From NCBI GenBank assembly GCA_021292165.1, contig CM037877.1:211152715-211216714 (forward strand): DNA of 64,000 nt. Reading direction: 5' to 3'. The translations under genes were made by a program, and so were the position numbers. Source of the DNA: Shinisaurus crocodilurus (Eukaryota; Chordata; Lepidosauria; Squamata; Shinisauridae). Below the pieces are notes generated by a model. That model did not search any database and was not told the DNA's origin. It was given only the letters and a program-made list of their open reading frames with translations. Below are positions 10,669-22,690 of this stretch, in pieces. The number at the start of each line of letters is the position of its first letter. Within the stretch, counting starts at the first letter, position 1.

Positions 10669-12126
10669 GTGATCTCGATAGGCTGGAGCACTGGGCTGAA
10701 AACAGAATGAAATTTAATAGGGATAAATGCCAAGTGCTACACCTAGGGGAAAAAAAACCAAATGCACAGTTACAGGATGGGGGATATACTTGGCTCAACA
10801 ATACTACAAGTGAGAAGGATCTTGGAATTGTTGTAGATCACAAACTGAATATGAGCCAGCAATGTGATGTGGCTTCAAAAAAGGCAAATGCTATTTTGAG
10901 CTGCATTTATAGAAGTATAGCTTCCAAATCGTGTGAAGTACTAGTTCCCCTCTACTCAGCACTGGTTAGGCCTCATCTTGAGTACTACGTCCAGTTCTGG
11001 GCACCACACTTTAAGAAGGATGCAGACGAACTGGAAAGGGTTCAGAGAAGGGCAACAAAGATGATCAGGGCACTAGAAACAAAGCCCTATGAGTAGAGAC
11101 TGAAAGAACTAGGCATGTTTAGCCTTCAGAAGAGGAGACTGAGGGGAGATATGATAGCACTCTTCCAGTACTTGCATTGAGCAGGGGGTTGGACTTGATG
11201 GCCTTATAGGCTCCTTCAAACTCGACTATTCTATGGTTCTATGAACTAGCTTACTCCTTATCAGTTGGCTCCTATTCCAACAGAGATAACATAGGATTAA
11301 TTTGCATATTCATTTAGAGACATCACTTCCCTACCAATCTGAACTGAGTAGTGGGATTCTTTCAAAGATCCTATGAACTGGATTCTGTAGGTCCACCAAA
11401 CTCATGCTGGTAGAAGACTGACTGCATCAGCACTTGCGTAGAAACATTTCATGTACCGTAAATCTGTCTGTACCATCATCAGATAAAAGGTATATCTAGC
11501 ACCGTACACCAAAAAGCTAGCAGGTATCTACTGCTGCTTCAAGTATATTGCAATCCTGATTAATTTGCACATTTATACCATATCTGAAGCCATTCCTCAA
11601 AGCCGGCAACACCAAGTAACACAAGCCAAGGACACCTCATAAGAGTAATCAGGATTGAATTTTAGGCTTCCACAATCCCATCTTTTTAGGAAGGATGCTG
11701 GAACATTAGATGCAAGAAGACACTTTTTGAAAACACAGAAGCATGGTTCTCATCTGGTTTAATTACTGGCACAGTCCTAGTCTGACTGCCACACAACAGA
11801 AGATCAAGAACATCAGTCTACAAATGTAGTACTGCTATACCATGCTCTTCTTGCAAGATTCAGCAATAAAATCCCGCTCCAGCTCCTAAAATCATGCAAA
11901 TAATATGAAACAGAGCTTTCAGTAAGAAGGATGAGGGCAGGAACCTATGGCAACCTTAACTCCTTTTATTCATCTTTGGCTGGACATTTAATGTTGGCTA
12001 TATGAAAGATTTCCATTCCAAAGGAAGCACAATATGCAGCCAGCTCAGGAGGAGCAGCTTAAAACCAAGCTCAGGTGAATTATAATATGTCACCTGGTAA
12101 CTTCCTATTACAGCCATCGTTCATAA

Positions 12127-12269
12127 ATGTCTTCCCCAACCTAGCACTCTCCAGATGTGTCAGACTGCAACTCCCATAATTCCCAGCCAGCATAACTACA
12201 CTGGCTGGGTGGGAATTATGGGAGTTGCAGTCCGATACATCTGGAGGGCACAAGGTAGGGGAAGGCTAG
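12127..12269. mobile_element. hAT-type miniature element, foldback family A
   Basis: Left end GTCTTCCCCAACCTAGCACT and right end GGTAGGGGAAGGCTAG are inverted. The arms carry ACTGCAACTCCCATAATTCC and its complement, nearly perfect over about 55 bp. Target duplication not clear. Confidence 0.7.
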
Positions 12270-13009
12270 CTTAGAATCTGGCGGGCCGGATTCTGCCCAA
12301 AGTGCTCCCTGGCCTGCCTAAATGAGAGAAATAAGCCTCCAAAGACAGGGCCATGGCCTTTAACATGACCTGCCAGCTAGCTGCAGAGACTAGTGACGTT
12401 GTACTCCCAGTAACCCAGGACCGTCATTTGAGAGGGGGGCAAGTTTCACATGACAACTTGTGTTTCAATCCAAGGCTGCTGGGCATCTTGCATTTCTAAT
12501 ATTTATTTCAAAGAAAGGGGAGTCTGAATTTGGGCAAAGTGTCCACATGCAAAAACTCAAGTACACCTTTTCTTTTCCATCTTGTAACACAATTTTTTAT
12601 TGATTTAAAAAAAAAAGTTTCTCTTTTCCACCCTCGGCTAAAGAGGTCTTTTAGCTGCATAGCAGCTGCTCCAATTTGTCAGCATTGATATCATTACCAG
12701 TCTTGGCCACTGGCTACATAATTTTACTTGCAGCACTTTGATTCATTCCCAGAATGGCAACTCTGCAGGCACATATACTATCACCAAATCCACAGGCACT
12801 ACCCAAATCATGCATTAAAAAAAATTGTAGGATAGCGAAGAAGTATTTTTGAGTTTGTTAACTTTCTATTATTTGCACTTTTAGGAGAACCCTAAATATC
12901 TTTAAATTCCTGCCTCGCCAACTGTTAGGAGTAGTAATTTATTTTAAATCAGAGGCTTGATTTAACAGCTTATGTCACATAAAGCTGAGAATTATAAGAT
13001 GATGGATCT

Positions 13010-13192
13010 CAGGCTATTAAAGGGTATTCAGACTGAGGAACAGCAAGAGTGGATAACGATGCTACTGACCACCTGGAATTTCATTGCTTCCAGAACAGCA
13101 CAGGGAAGCTTATCTTTGATTGCTGTAAACCACCCAGAGAGCTTCGGCTATTGGGTGGTATAGAAATAAAATTATTCATCATCATCATCTTA
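13010..13192 (+). repeat. Short LINE/SINE 3' tail
   Basis: It ends GTAAACCACCCAGAGAGCTTCGGCTATTGGGTGGTATAGAAAT then (ATC)n (given here in parts: CCACCCAGAGAGCTTCGG; TTGGGTGGTATAGAAAT). The same tail recurs at 51.6 kb and, inverted, at 18.3 kb. The region just upstream is only weakly similar to the rest of a LINE. Confidence 0.5.
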
Positions 13193-13423
13193 CTTCCACC
13201 ATGTGTAGTCAGTTGGCTAGGAAGGAGGAACCTGTAAGTCTTAGGCATACAACCCAATTGCTTGTTGAGTCTTTTCACTTATAGACTCCTGCCTCCTAAG
13301 AGTGAGAGCAGCAGATCACTGTATTCACAGGACATAAATTTAATGCCACCAACAGTAATGTAAACTTACACACCCAGATCTGGGATTCTGAGCCCATGCC
13401 ATGCTGAAGACTCTTAGTCTTAC

Positions 13424-13798
13424 CTGCACAATATCTAGCACCATCCCAGCAGCTACTGTCCCAAACCCTGCCAGCAGGAAAGGAAAGAGGACTTGCAGCC
13501 CAATGGAAACCGAGGTCTCTTTAAGAGGAGAGGTTGGTTCTGGGCCCCGGTCCGTGCTGGTATCATCGCTCTCAGTAGTTTGACTGCCATTTTCCAGCAG
13601 GGCATCCTCCTCACGCACCCCTTTGGCATTGGCTCGGGATTCGATCACCACCACCTCCACTTCAGGTCCTAAAAGCTCAGAAGATTCGACGAGATGCTCT
13701 CGGTCAGGGCTGGAGAGACAGTCTATAGGCCCAGCAACAATGGGTAGCACCACTCCATTGGTGTGATGAGCTTCCTTTTGTTCCAACTTGGATGTCAT
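13424..13798 (-). CDS. SLC41A1: SLC41A1 first coding exon (N-terminal 125 residues)
   Basis: The ATG is at 13798-13796 and the exon ends at GTGCAG|GTAAGA, exactly 125 codons in phase 0. The N-terminus ([12 protein letters not shown]) leads through an acidic, Ser/Thr-rich cytosolic region with [20 protein letters not shown], then [20 protein letters not shown] and [15 protein letters not shown], the start of the first membrane helix. This matches mammalian SLC41A1, whose first coding exon ends in the same place. A likely acceptor (CCTTCTGTAG) lies before 13844, which would give 46 nt of 5' UTR in this exon. A longer 5' UTR reaching toward 14,110 cannot be excluded. Confidence 0.95.
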
Positions 13799-13844
13799 GT
13801 TGCAAGATTATGTAGTCCTTCTCCAGCCTTCAACCCTCGATATA

Positions 13845-16800
13845 CTACAGAAGGCAATGGTTAGAAAAAAACCCTTTTGCTCGGGGGTTAAGCCAATATG
13901 CCTTTTGGCATATAGATGCTAAGCCTCCCAGTTCCACAATACTGTCCTTAGCTGCAAGGTCTGTTCCTCTAGCAAAAACCCCCATCAAGCACAATTCTGA
14001 ACTGGAGATGCCAGCCGCAGAGCCAGCCGAGAAACCGCAGCAGTTTCCAGTGAGATCAAGTTCACTCTAGTTTGCCTTCCCTGGAGTTCTCCCCACAGGC
14101 AAGAATTGGGGCACACTCAATACACAATAGAAAAAGGGCCAATTATTAGCTTCTTTGGTTTGCAACTTTTTGGAGCATCTTCCCAAATTTGTGTCCTCCT
14201 GGTTTCAGGCCCAGTTTTTACTGCAACTGCCAGGAATAGTTCAACTGCTCTTTAGAGTGGATGGAGAAAAGAGATTCTTCCAAAAGGCACTTTGTAAATT
14301 AGAGTCTTTAAAACAGTTTGAGATTTATTTGGATTCCAGCTTTAAAACAAACAAACAAAAAGAATAGAAAAAGGACTGAATTCGGCTTCCCAGCCAGTTC
14401 CTGCTATCCAGAAAGATACAAGGATCAGAGGACTGAAAAATAAAACTGCCCAAATTATCTCTCTTCTCCAGATTGGAAAGATCTAGCCCCGTCAGGAATG
14501 CCTTGCTTTCATGGGGTTCCAAACAATTATGAGCGGCTTGGTTAATGTCTTGCCATTTGCCTTCTCACCCTCTCCAACTCCCCTTTCAGATTTCTTGCAA
14601 GATAGCCTGGTTATCAGTGCACTGCGAGAAGAGCCACCCTCTTTCTCAGAAAGGAAACCTCTCACCTTACAATATGTGGCAATGAAGGTTTTTATTTAAA
14701 GCAACATGAAGTCCTTAGACAGGCTTTTGCTGCAAGCTTGTCCAGTGGTAGCACTGAAAAAATCTTCTATGGACTCTTCAGGGATCACACTGCTCTCACC
14801 TTAAATACAGAAGAGTGGAAAATGCATGATATAACTTTTAGGCAACTACAGAATAACTCTTTCATTCACAAAGTCCCTCCCTCCCATGTATTAGTGTATG
14901 TATCAATAGCTTCACTGTTCTTCTCTACGCTGGTAAAAAAAATTACTACACATACATGCACGTCAATATAAAAACAGCTGCAAAGGAAGAGGCCCTTATG
15001 TTTCCGCTGTCACCACCGTGTCTACCCAGTTTCCCTCCGCCCTTCAACATTAAACCCTGTTTGAAATCTTCATACACCCCGAGTCACAGGAACAGATATG
15101 TTCCATGCAGAGGACAAACACCATTGTTCATTGCTGGCTGAGCCAACGGAACTACAGCCAGTGAGCACCCTTGAAATGGAGTCAGATCAGCAAGTTGTAC
15201 CTCCAGTGCCTTTCCTCAATCAGGATGGGCACACATAGTATTTTCCAGTTCCAAAGCCAAAAAACCTGACAGCTTCTGCCTGCAACAAGTATGAAATCAA
15301 TAAAACCTAGCCAGAGAAGCATGAATGTGTTAATGTATGTACACTACTGCCCTCTGCTGTGCGTGTGCATTATGCTTTTTAAAAACCAACAACTAGATGT
15401 GAGCAAAGCAGCAGATCCTAGACTAGGAGCAAACGTACCAAGTTCTATTGTCCTTGTACAGGGTAGTCCCAACCCACCACTTGGTTAGGATTTGAAGATA
15501 TAGAGCTTCAATATGTTGTTAGGGTGAAGAGGCCAGACACAAGTCACCATCTAGTTCCGCCGCTGCTGCCGCCACCCCCATCCCTACAACAATTCCATAC
15601 TTTATAATTTTGGGCAGAGGAAAAGGTTCTTTCAGCCAGACTGGTTGCTGGTTTTTATTTTCTAACCTAGGGGTGCCCACATCACACCAGGTTTGTAAAA
15701 GCAACCTCCCACTGGCTGCCAATCAGTTTCCGGGCGAAAAGTATAAAGTGGTGGTTATTACCTTTAAGCCCTACATGGTTTGGGTCCAGGCTACCTACGG
15801 GATCGCCTTTCTCCCGTACAATCCATCCACCCGCCACATTAGTCCTCTGGAAGAATCTGCTTCAGTCAGCCAAACTAGGACCCTGACTTAGCATTACCCA
15901 GAGACCTTCTCTTCTGACCTGCTCCCAGCTTATATGGAATGGCCCTGCCGGAGGAGATACGTCAACTTGTCAGTCATTTTGGACTTTAAAAAAGCCATAA
16001 AGACTGAACCTCTTCCGGCAGGCCTAATCCGGCGGAACTTTTAGGCTGTTTTTTTTAAAGATGTTTTTAAGATGTTTAAGGCTGTTTTTAAGATGTTTTT
16101 AAGATGTTTTTAGGACTGTTTTAAGATGTTTAATAGTATATATTGTGTTGTCTAGTTTAGGTATTTATATATTTTCTGTTTGTTTCCCCGCCTCGATCTA
16201 GCTGAGAGAGATGCGGGGTAATAAATAAATATTATTATTTTATTATATGTATTATTTCATGATCTATTTTTGTGCTTGTACATGGACTCCCATATCTGGC
16301 ATATTTGTGACAAGTCACCCCAACAATCCTTATCATATTCTTATTAAGTGCTACATAGTAGATCCTGGTAGCAATGTGTATAGTCATTAGCGAGGCAATG
16401 GCTATTGCTTGGATAAGACCCAAGTCTATAGATTTGGGAGCCAAAGTCATTTTGAATACAATTTTATTCATGGGACTTCAAACAGCCATACTGCCAAAGT
16501 TCTATAGTCTCGTCTAAGCAAGCGATGGGAGCGTTAAGGGACTCCAAATTAGTTTAAAAGCTAAGCAATCCAACTTTATATCAGAAGAAATTTGGAAAGG
16601 AAGTGCTGCCAAAGATGAGTCAAGAATGGCTCATTTACCATTAAGTTACATGACCCAGATCACTGACGATGCACTCCAGATTCTGAGTAACCCACCTAGT
16701 TTCACAAGCCATACACAAACAGGAGCCCTTTCTGACAACAGGTTACATTCCATTTAATCTCTTTTCACCAACACCTGGGTGGCCTGGGCAGCCATCCTAA

Positions 16801-17486
16801 ATCCACACCCATTCTATTAGCGGACATCCTTAGATCAGTCTGCTGACACTCTCTACTTATGACCCTGCTTCCTCCGCGAAAGAGTCAGATTCAACTCATC
16901 TGTAATTGAGCAAGAATAGACGCATCGTATAAAGATCTTCACTCCTCCTACCAATCTAATCCATATATCCAGCATCTGATTATGAGGGGAAACAAATCTG
17001 TTACCAAATACGCACATATCAAATCATACTCCCTGCTTAACGTTGCACTGCACTTTTATTAATCATGTATCTCCAGCCACACACACCACCCTCTTCAAAG
17101 GAGAGGTACCCCTACATCCTGGGGGAGGGGGGGGGAAAGCCGTACATGAAAACAATCATTAAAACAAGAGAACAGTCGCCTACCCTAATGGGATTCCACT
17201 TCTCAGCCAACATCACCACCCCGCAGCCAGTACCCTAAATAAGCGATTATCCCTTGCTGGTCTTCTCACCAAAACGTAAGTCCGTGGTGCAAGAATAAAA
17301 AAAACCGGGGAGGGAAAAGGGGGACGGAGAGGAAAAGACTGCTGAATAGACGACTAGGTAACCCATCCCCTGACCAATTCCTTTTACCCCATCCCTAAAA
17401 ATTTGCCTCGCTTAGAAGCCAGGCGCCTTCAGCTCCAGTAATTACTATCCGACCTAACTTCCACCAGAGCAGGAAGATGAACCTAC
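13845..17486 (-). other. SLC41A1 intron 1
   Basis: There is no second exon that I can support. A LINE relic lies at 15.69-16.25 kb. Bases 13,850-15,690 and 16,250-17,480 show nothing identifiable, although 13,900-14,110 has non-repetitive, moderately GC-rich sequence that could be further 5' UTR. Confidence 0.55.
15690..16245 (+). mobile_element. LINE relic with 3' tail
   Basis: It reads, with frame changes, KYKVVVITFKPYMVW near the start and LDFKKAIKTEPLPAGLIRR near the end, a pattern like the C-terminus of CR1/L2-like LINEs. A tail rich in TTTTTAAGATGTTT follows. It ends in CCCGCCTCGATC..GATGCGGGG then AATAAATA. Confidence 0.55.
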
Positions 17487-18120
17487 CTCTGTCCAGCGGC
17501 TTCTGACTCTCCTTCTGGGTTCCAGCCCCGGCCACCTCTCGCTACCACTGCTACATTGCAATTGGACCGAAGATTGAGAAGCCGCTGCTACTGCGAGCAG
17601 AGCAAAGAGGAGGCGGGCTGGATATAACCTCCTCCCTCACTCGGGGAGTTGACATCACTAGCCTCCAATGAGAGCGCGCTGCTCGCCCGCCTGCTTCCCA
17701 CTGATTGGCCTCACCGGGTTGACGCGAATGACAGTTCCGTCGTGCCGGAGTGGATTGGTGGCAGGCCGAGCCAACCACAGCAGGGAAGGAGGCGGAACTT
17801 GCGGGGGTGCCTTCCCCGCTCGCCGAGGGGAGGGAGGATGGGCTGCGGGCTTGGCAAGGTGGGAGCCAATCACATGCTCCCTGCAAAAGCCGAAGCATTC
17901 CTTTCCTGGGCAGTTGCTGCAGCTGTTCGGAAGCGTGTGAGCGAAGGGCTGGTTCTTCGAAGCAGCGGGCTGCAACAAGGGAGTCGGGATGTCTGGACTC
18001 GTGCAAGGCAGCGGCAGTACTGCCCAGGCAGAGGGCTCGGGCAGGGTCGCAGGCGGCGAAATGAGGAGGGTCGAATGTGGACTGTACCACTTCACGGGGT
18101 CGGTGGAGGATAACCCTTTT
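17480..18120 (-). promoter_or_regulatory. SLC41A1: CpG-rich promoter region of SLC41A1
   Basis: This block is GC-rich and CpG-dense against AT-rich surroundings. It contains CCAAT boxes at 17665-17669 and 17866-17870 on the plus strand and at 17704-17708 and 17754-17758 on the minus strand. It also has a CRE-like TGACATCA near 17650-17657 and a TATA-like minus-strand TTATATCC near 17621-17628. A minus-strand start around 17,590-17,640 would fit these. It contains several long open frames, but they look like high-GC artefacts. With CCAAT boxes in both directions it may be bidirectional. Confidence 0.7.
17487..17600 (-). other. SLC41A1: Probable SLC41A1 non-coding exon 1
   Basis: On the minus strand a good donor, GGACAGAG|GTAGGT, lies at the edge of the CpG-rich block, with the exon's last base at 17487. 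The transcribed part would run from a start near 17,600, an estimate based on the TATA-like element, to this donor. The gap to the coding exon is about 3.6 kb. No cDNA evidence is available. Confidence 0.5.
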
Positions 18121-18269
18121 CAATGCCCCCTTAGGTAAAACGAACCTCCCTGAGAGAAAAAAGCAGGGCGAGTACCTTTGCCCCTAGTTTTCTGTTTGCA
18201 GAGAGGGTTTTGTTTGTTTGTTTTCCCAGGGGAGCATTCATAATGGTACATCCTACCTACAGCTTGAGG

Positions 18270-18460
18270 TGGCACGATATTTATTTCATTTCATTTATTA
18301 CATTTCTATACCGCCCAATAGCCGAAGCGCTGTGGGCGGTTCACAACAATTCATAAAACAAGCCTTAAAAACACGTTATAAAAACCATATACATATAAAT
18401 ACAAACACACACACACCTAAAAACCATTTAAAGCAATCAACAACAAAATCAAGACCTGAT
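18270..18460 (-). repeat. LINE/SINE tail (CCGCCCAATAGCCGAAGC type)
   Basis: In reverse complement it carries GCTTCGGCTATTGGGCGG before ATAGAAATG and AATGAAATGAAAT. This is the same terminal block as the plus-strand copies at 13.15 and 51.6 kb. Confidence 0.6.
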
Positions 18461-18879
18461 TATAAGGTTGTTACCGTGTCATGAGTCATGACTACCATCT
18501 CATTCTGTTGCATATATAGGCTGGGCCGCAGACTTTCTAAGGGGAGAAGGGAGAAAGAGGGAAAGGACAGAGCCTCCAAGGATTAATTTGGGCTATTGAG
18601 CAGTGCAGAAATGTAACAAATAAGTAGCAGTAGGGACTTAGGGTCCCAGGAGGTAAAAATGTAATGCGACTTACTGGTTTGTGAAGTAAATTGAGAGACT
18701 TGGGGCTGTGTCACACATTATGTGCTGTGTCTCCTATTTGTGTGTACATGTGGTGATTGCACATACATATATTTTGCTATATCGCCATACGCTGGGAAGA
18801 CACATCAGTCTCAGGTGTCCAACGTGTGATGGTCATTCTACACACACAGATCACATTGCTTTCCCATTACTTTCTAGAT

Positions 18880-19299
18880 CTGGGGTCTCCATTGTGGTGC
18901 CCATAGGCACCAGTGTGCCCACCGACACCTCTCTTGGTGCCCTCCAGACTCCTTGCCCTTCCTGATCTTTATTTTATTAAGAGTTTTTAAATTAAAAATT
19001 ATTTTTTAACTGAAGCTGGATGCTGCAAAGCAAAGGGCTGCCTGCCAGCGCCATCTATGTTTGGGATCAAAAGAGTGGTTTTATGTTTCAGAGCTCAGAT
19101 CCCACCTCCTCTGCCTTGTACTTAGGTTCTTGGACAAGTTACTTTTAGTCTCATCAGTTCGCCTTCTGGAAATTAGTGTTTTGTGAACGGCCATGCCCAC
19201 CATGGCAGCCATTTTATGAATAAGCAAGAGGCCCCCCCCCCCAACACACTATCAAACTTCCAAATGTGCCCACTGACCTGAAAAGGTTGGTGACCCCTG
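18880..19299. mobile_element. hAT-type non-autonomous element with perfect 8-bp duplication
   Basis: It starts CTGGGGTCTCCATTGTGG and ends AGGTTGGTGACCCCTG, flanked by ttctagat at 18872-18879 and 19300-19307. Repeats of 'GTGCCCA' type occur inside. No transposase frame. Confidence 0.8.
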
Positions 19300-19964
19300 T
19301 TCTAGATAAAGGTACTTTCTGTTTAGGAAATGTGTAATGTGTGAGGCTGCAGTCAAATCTGCCTGGATCACTGCCCAGGTATTGCAGGTATTGCAGAATG
19401 GGCTTCCCGGATTAAAGGAAGTAGTATTGGGATGTGGGCTCTTGACACTAACAATTGTGTGTTTACATGGAACTTAAATCCTATTTATTTTGAGGAGAAT
19501 GACTTCCAAATAAGTAAGCTTAGGACTGGTCTGAGGGTGTAAATAAATGAGAGATGGGCAATCTGTGTTTAGGATGTCCTGCAGTATTTATTTAATAAAT
19601 AGAAGCTGGGGGAGGGCTTGGATTGGGACCTCAACTCTGGGAGTGTTTTAACCCTTTCTTAACATAACGTTCTCAATTAAAACCACTCCCTGAAGCTATT
19701 TGTCTGTGGGTAGAGGAAGCTTACTGGTATCATATAGGTATTGGTATATCTTCTCTTGGGAGATGAATAGCCACATTAGGGAGGTTTTAATTGGGAAAAT
19801 GATGTTGAGGGAAAGGGTTAATCCCCTGTCCCAGTGCTGCAATATCAGTCTGATTGCCACCCCACTTGGACTTTTTTTTTTAAAGCGAGACATCCTAATC
19901 ATAATCTCCTGTCATGCCATGTATAATTTATCTTCAGTTTCACAACCAGTGCTAAATTTCTAAG

Positions 19965-20060
19965 GCTGCAATCTTAAATACACTTAATAGGGAGTGAACC
20001 CCACTGAACACAGTGGGATTTATTTCTGAGTAAATATGCATACTTCTGAGTAAATATTGT
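19965..20060. repeat. Palindromic short interspersed repeat
   Basis: Contains GGCTGCAATCTTAAATACAC, then GAACCCCACTGAACACAGTG and TTTCTGAGTAAATATGCAT. This is the same pattern as 27.44-27.52 and 61.06-61.15 kb, with an inverted arrangement about the ACTGAACACAGT centre. Confidence 0.55.
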
Positions 20061-20369
20061 ACTCTAAATAGGGGATGCAATGGCTTAGGCCTACAACTTA
20101 GTTTTCCCTCTGCTCAGTCCCAGATGTATGGGTAGATGGGCATGGATATTTAGTGGTGAGAGGACAATTGACATTTGCTCAAAGAAACATTAATTATTAA
20201 TTGATTTGCAAAAGCTAGTAAGAAACCACCACCACCACTTGGCAGCCTCCTTAAAGTAAAAAGACCAACAAGTAAAGCTGATGTATTACAATGTATGGTG
20301 GGGACAGCAAACAGAACAGTGGTGTCATTGGGGGCGTATCCAATGAGGAATGGAAACATCTCAGTTGAG

Positions 20370-20500
20370 ACTGCTTCTCATCTGCACAGCTATTTTCATT
20401 AAAGAACCTCAGTTACCAACAAAGCAATAGTACTACTGCTTCTCATCTGCACAGCTATTTTCATTCAAGAACCTCAGTTACCAACAAAGCAATAGTACTA
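20370..20500 (+). repeat. 65-bp tandem duplication
   Basis: The 65-bp unit beginning CTGCTTCTCATCTGCACAG at 20371 is repeated at 20436 with one mismatch (ATTAAAG versus ATTCAAG). Only two copies exist and the flanks are unique, so the duplication looks recent. Confidence 0.92.
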
Positions 20501-22335
20501 CATGAAGCCATTTTTGATTACATTTCATTTTCAGAGGAAATGAATGTGAAGGGACTTGCTCAGGGTCCCATATTAAGTTTTCAGCAAAACCAGTTTTCTT
20601 GACTCTTATGTCTGTGCCTTAACCATAAAGACCTGTGTAACCTACTTCTATACATGTTTATTTGGAAATAGGTCCCATTCAGTTCAATGAGACTCCCAGG
20701 ATAGTGAGCATATGGTTGCAAGCTTTAGTCAAGGGGTGTTTCCAGAAGGACAGCTCCTAGCACTACCAGTCTAAAGACATTGGGCTGTTATTCCATCTTT
20801 CCCTCCTTAATGGTTTTTTTGTTTGTAAGAAGGTCAAGTGATGAAGAAACATGAGAGGGTTAGAAGTGGAAGACTGTGGTGTCTGGACCCCTCTGTAAAA
20901 TTTCATGAATGAGACAGGGTGATTACACAATAAAAGCCTCATTTGGAACAACCCAAGGTTTCTGGAATTGCACACTAAAAAAAAGCTCCAAATGCTGTAA
21001 CTGCAAAATCATTTGCGTAAATTGTTTAAATTTGCATATGTCATATAGTGTACATAATTGCATGCTCTCCCCCCCCCCCAGAGGATTTTTGTGTAAAAAT
21101 TTATAATCTGAAGCTTGGTTTTTCTAAGTTTGGGACTCATGGAAAAATATATGGGGTAGGGGAAATGGGCAGGGTGAAATAAACAGGAAGCTGTCATAGT
21201 AGCCATGCTAGTCCTGCCAAGTGGAAAAAAAACACCCAGATTTTTATCACTCAACCAAGTTTTCTCTGTACTTTTTTTGTAATAAAAAAACAGCCAATGC
21301 ATTTTCAGGCTTCAGAAACTTGCCTTGAAAAAGTGAACATTCAGGCCCTAAAGACTCTTGACAAAGGAGTATGGCTGTTCTGTCACAAGTGTGGAGAGAA
21401 AATGTCAGTGTGGCTTTAGTTTAAATCCAAGAAAGACTATGGGTAATGACTATGAGTCTATTCAATGGTGGCAGAGCAGACATAACCACCCACACCACAT
21501 GGTACATTGACGGAGTAAAGAAGCCATCATATGGAATCAATTTCCAGCTTCCACTGAGTAATAGAGATCACCTGTAGACCAGCAGCTCAAGCTGATTCAA
21601 ATCTGCAACCTGCATTTACTGTGAAATCCTATTGAGTTCTGGAATTTACTTCCAAGTGATCATGCTTAGATCAGATTGTGAATGGTATGCCCTCTGATTT
21701 TCTTTCATGGCCCTATTTTACAATCCTACATCCTCACCTCCCCAGATGGATCAAGCAGGCTCTTATGTTTGAAAGAAATTAGCTTCCGTGTCTAGGATTA
21801 CAGATGTTTCTGCTCTTTTACACCCCCACCCCCAATCATCACTGGTATATTTGACTAGGGTTCTGTCTCCCTCCCTTCCTACTTTTTCTTCCTCCAAAAA
21901 AAATTGATCAACAGCACATTATTTTGCTCAGACTAGATTATTCCATGATCCAGTATCTTCCAGAGACAATTCTTAAACCAGAAACCTCTGCAACAATCGA
22001 TTGTAAATTGATTATAAGGATGATGCCGGAATGTACTCTGCTCTGCTTCCTTGACTCCTACCCATCCTTTTAGGAGCAAACACATTGAATCATATGTTAA
22101 TGAAAATGCTGACCATCTCTTAACACAACAAAAGCAAAGGTAGGCTCAGCCAATTATTTATGGTAAGTATTTCCTTCCTTGTAGGATTTTTTAAAGATTT
22201 TGGTTTGGATATGCTCATTTCCCATAATGTTTCTTATGGCTCTTTGGGATGGGCCGATAGGATTGGATTTGCATGAAAGTACAAATAAAAACAGGCCTAC
22301 TGTATTTTGCCTTTTAGAGTATGATCAACAGAATA

Positions 22336-22690
22336 TGGGCCAGTTTGCATAGCACAGTGGGCTTGTCCTGAGTTATTTAACCCACAATGAACCGCAGTGC
22401 ATGCCCAGTGCGTGCAGCCACCATTATAAATATGCAACCCCTAATGGGGTTGTAGCATGTTGTCTGAACCTGGCCATCGGAGGTTATGCGAGGGTTAAAC
22501 AACCCTCGCATAACCCTACTACTCAGGTTGTTTAACCCTTGCATAACCCCTGATGGCTGGTATTGGACAACCCCATTGGGGATTGCACATTAATAATAGT
22601 GGCTGCACACGCCTGGCATGTGTCGTGGCTCATTGTGGTGGGTTAAATAACCCACCACGGAGCCTGCTGTGTCATGCGAACCAGGTCTAT
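22336..22690. mobile_element. Palindromic foldback element (hAT-like), about 355 bp
   Basis: The terminal arms are inverted (CCAGTTTGCATAGCACAG on the left; CTGTGTCATGCGAACCAGG on the right). A perfect inner hairpin GGTTATGCGAGGGTT/AACCCTCGCATAACC lies at 22482-22515. Matching 'aaccccat' and 'gtggctgcac' arms lie between. No coding frame; the family recurs at 62.9 kb. Confidence 0.7.

Larger units (their letters stand above)
8500..11246 (+). pseudogene. CR1 LINE ORF2 pseudogene carrying two SINE insertions
   Basis: The order is: end of the AP endonuclease (GVFNFHDVCWETDSA; ILDLILTNRDELVNKV), then reverse transcriptase with SPGPDKLHPRVIKEL, YLDFSKAFDKVPHDIL, and in another frame [17 protein letters not shown] and [10 protein letters not shown]. 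The C-terminal part has MKFNRDKCQVLHLGEKK and LVPLYSALVRPHLEY. The 3' end shows the CR1 tail ATTCTATGGTTCTATGA. Several frameshifts and stops break it. A 5S-derived SINE (9472-9638) and a Sauria SINE (10426-10668) sit inside, so both inserted after this CR1. The element runs antisense to SLC41A1. Confidence 0.9.
1..13423 (-). other. SLC41A1 intron 2 (non-coding; repeat content)
   Basis: No exon or RNA gene was recognised here. The stretch holds the listed CR1, SINE, hAT and Helitron copies. At about 120-1,700, 2,700-3,290, 3,500-4,900, 11,250-12,125 and 12,270-13,000 I see no identifiable feature beyond AT-rich DNA and unremarkable short open frames. Confidence 0.7.
13424..17640 (-). other. 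SLC41A1: SLC41A1 gene, 5' part (promoter-proximal exon 1 and first coding exon)
   Basis: SLC41A1 is a plasma-membrane Na+/Mg2+ exchanger related to bacterial MgtE. Only its first coding exon and a likely upstream non-coding exon are in the window. I searched bases 1-13,423 for the next SLC41A1 exons on the minus strand and saw none, so the second intron is larger than 13 kb and the remaining exons are off the left edge. The CpG-rich block at 17.5-18.1 kb is the likely promoter. Confidence 0.85.

Noticed and set aside
1..13423. Further SLC41A1 exons
   Set aside because: I looked on the minus strand for the helices and GNLEMTLA-like motifs that follow in SLC41A1 and saw none in this stretch.
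13401..13583. 60-codon plus-strand open frame
   Set aside because: It is antisense to the SLC41A1 first coding exon.
17551..18123. Several overlapping long open frames (up to 190 codons) on both strands
   Set aside because: They lie in the CpG-rich SLC41A1 promoter, overlap in many frames at once, and show no protein family. High GC explains the lack of stops.
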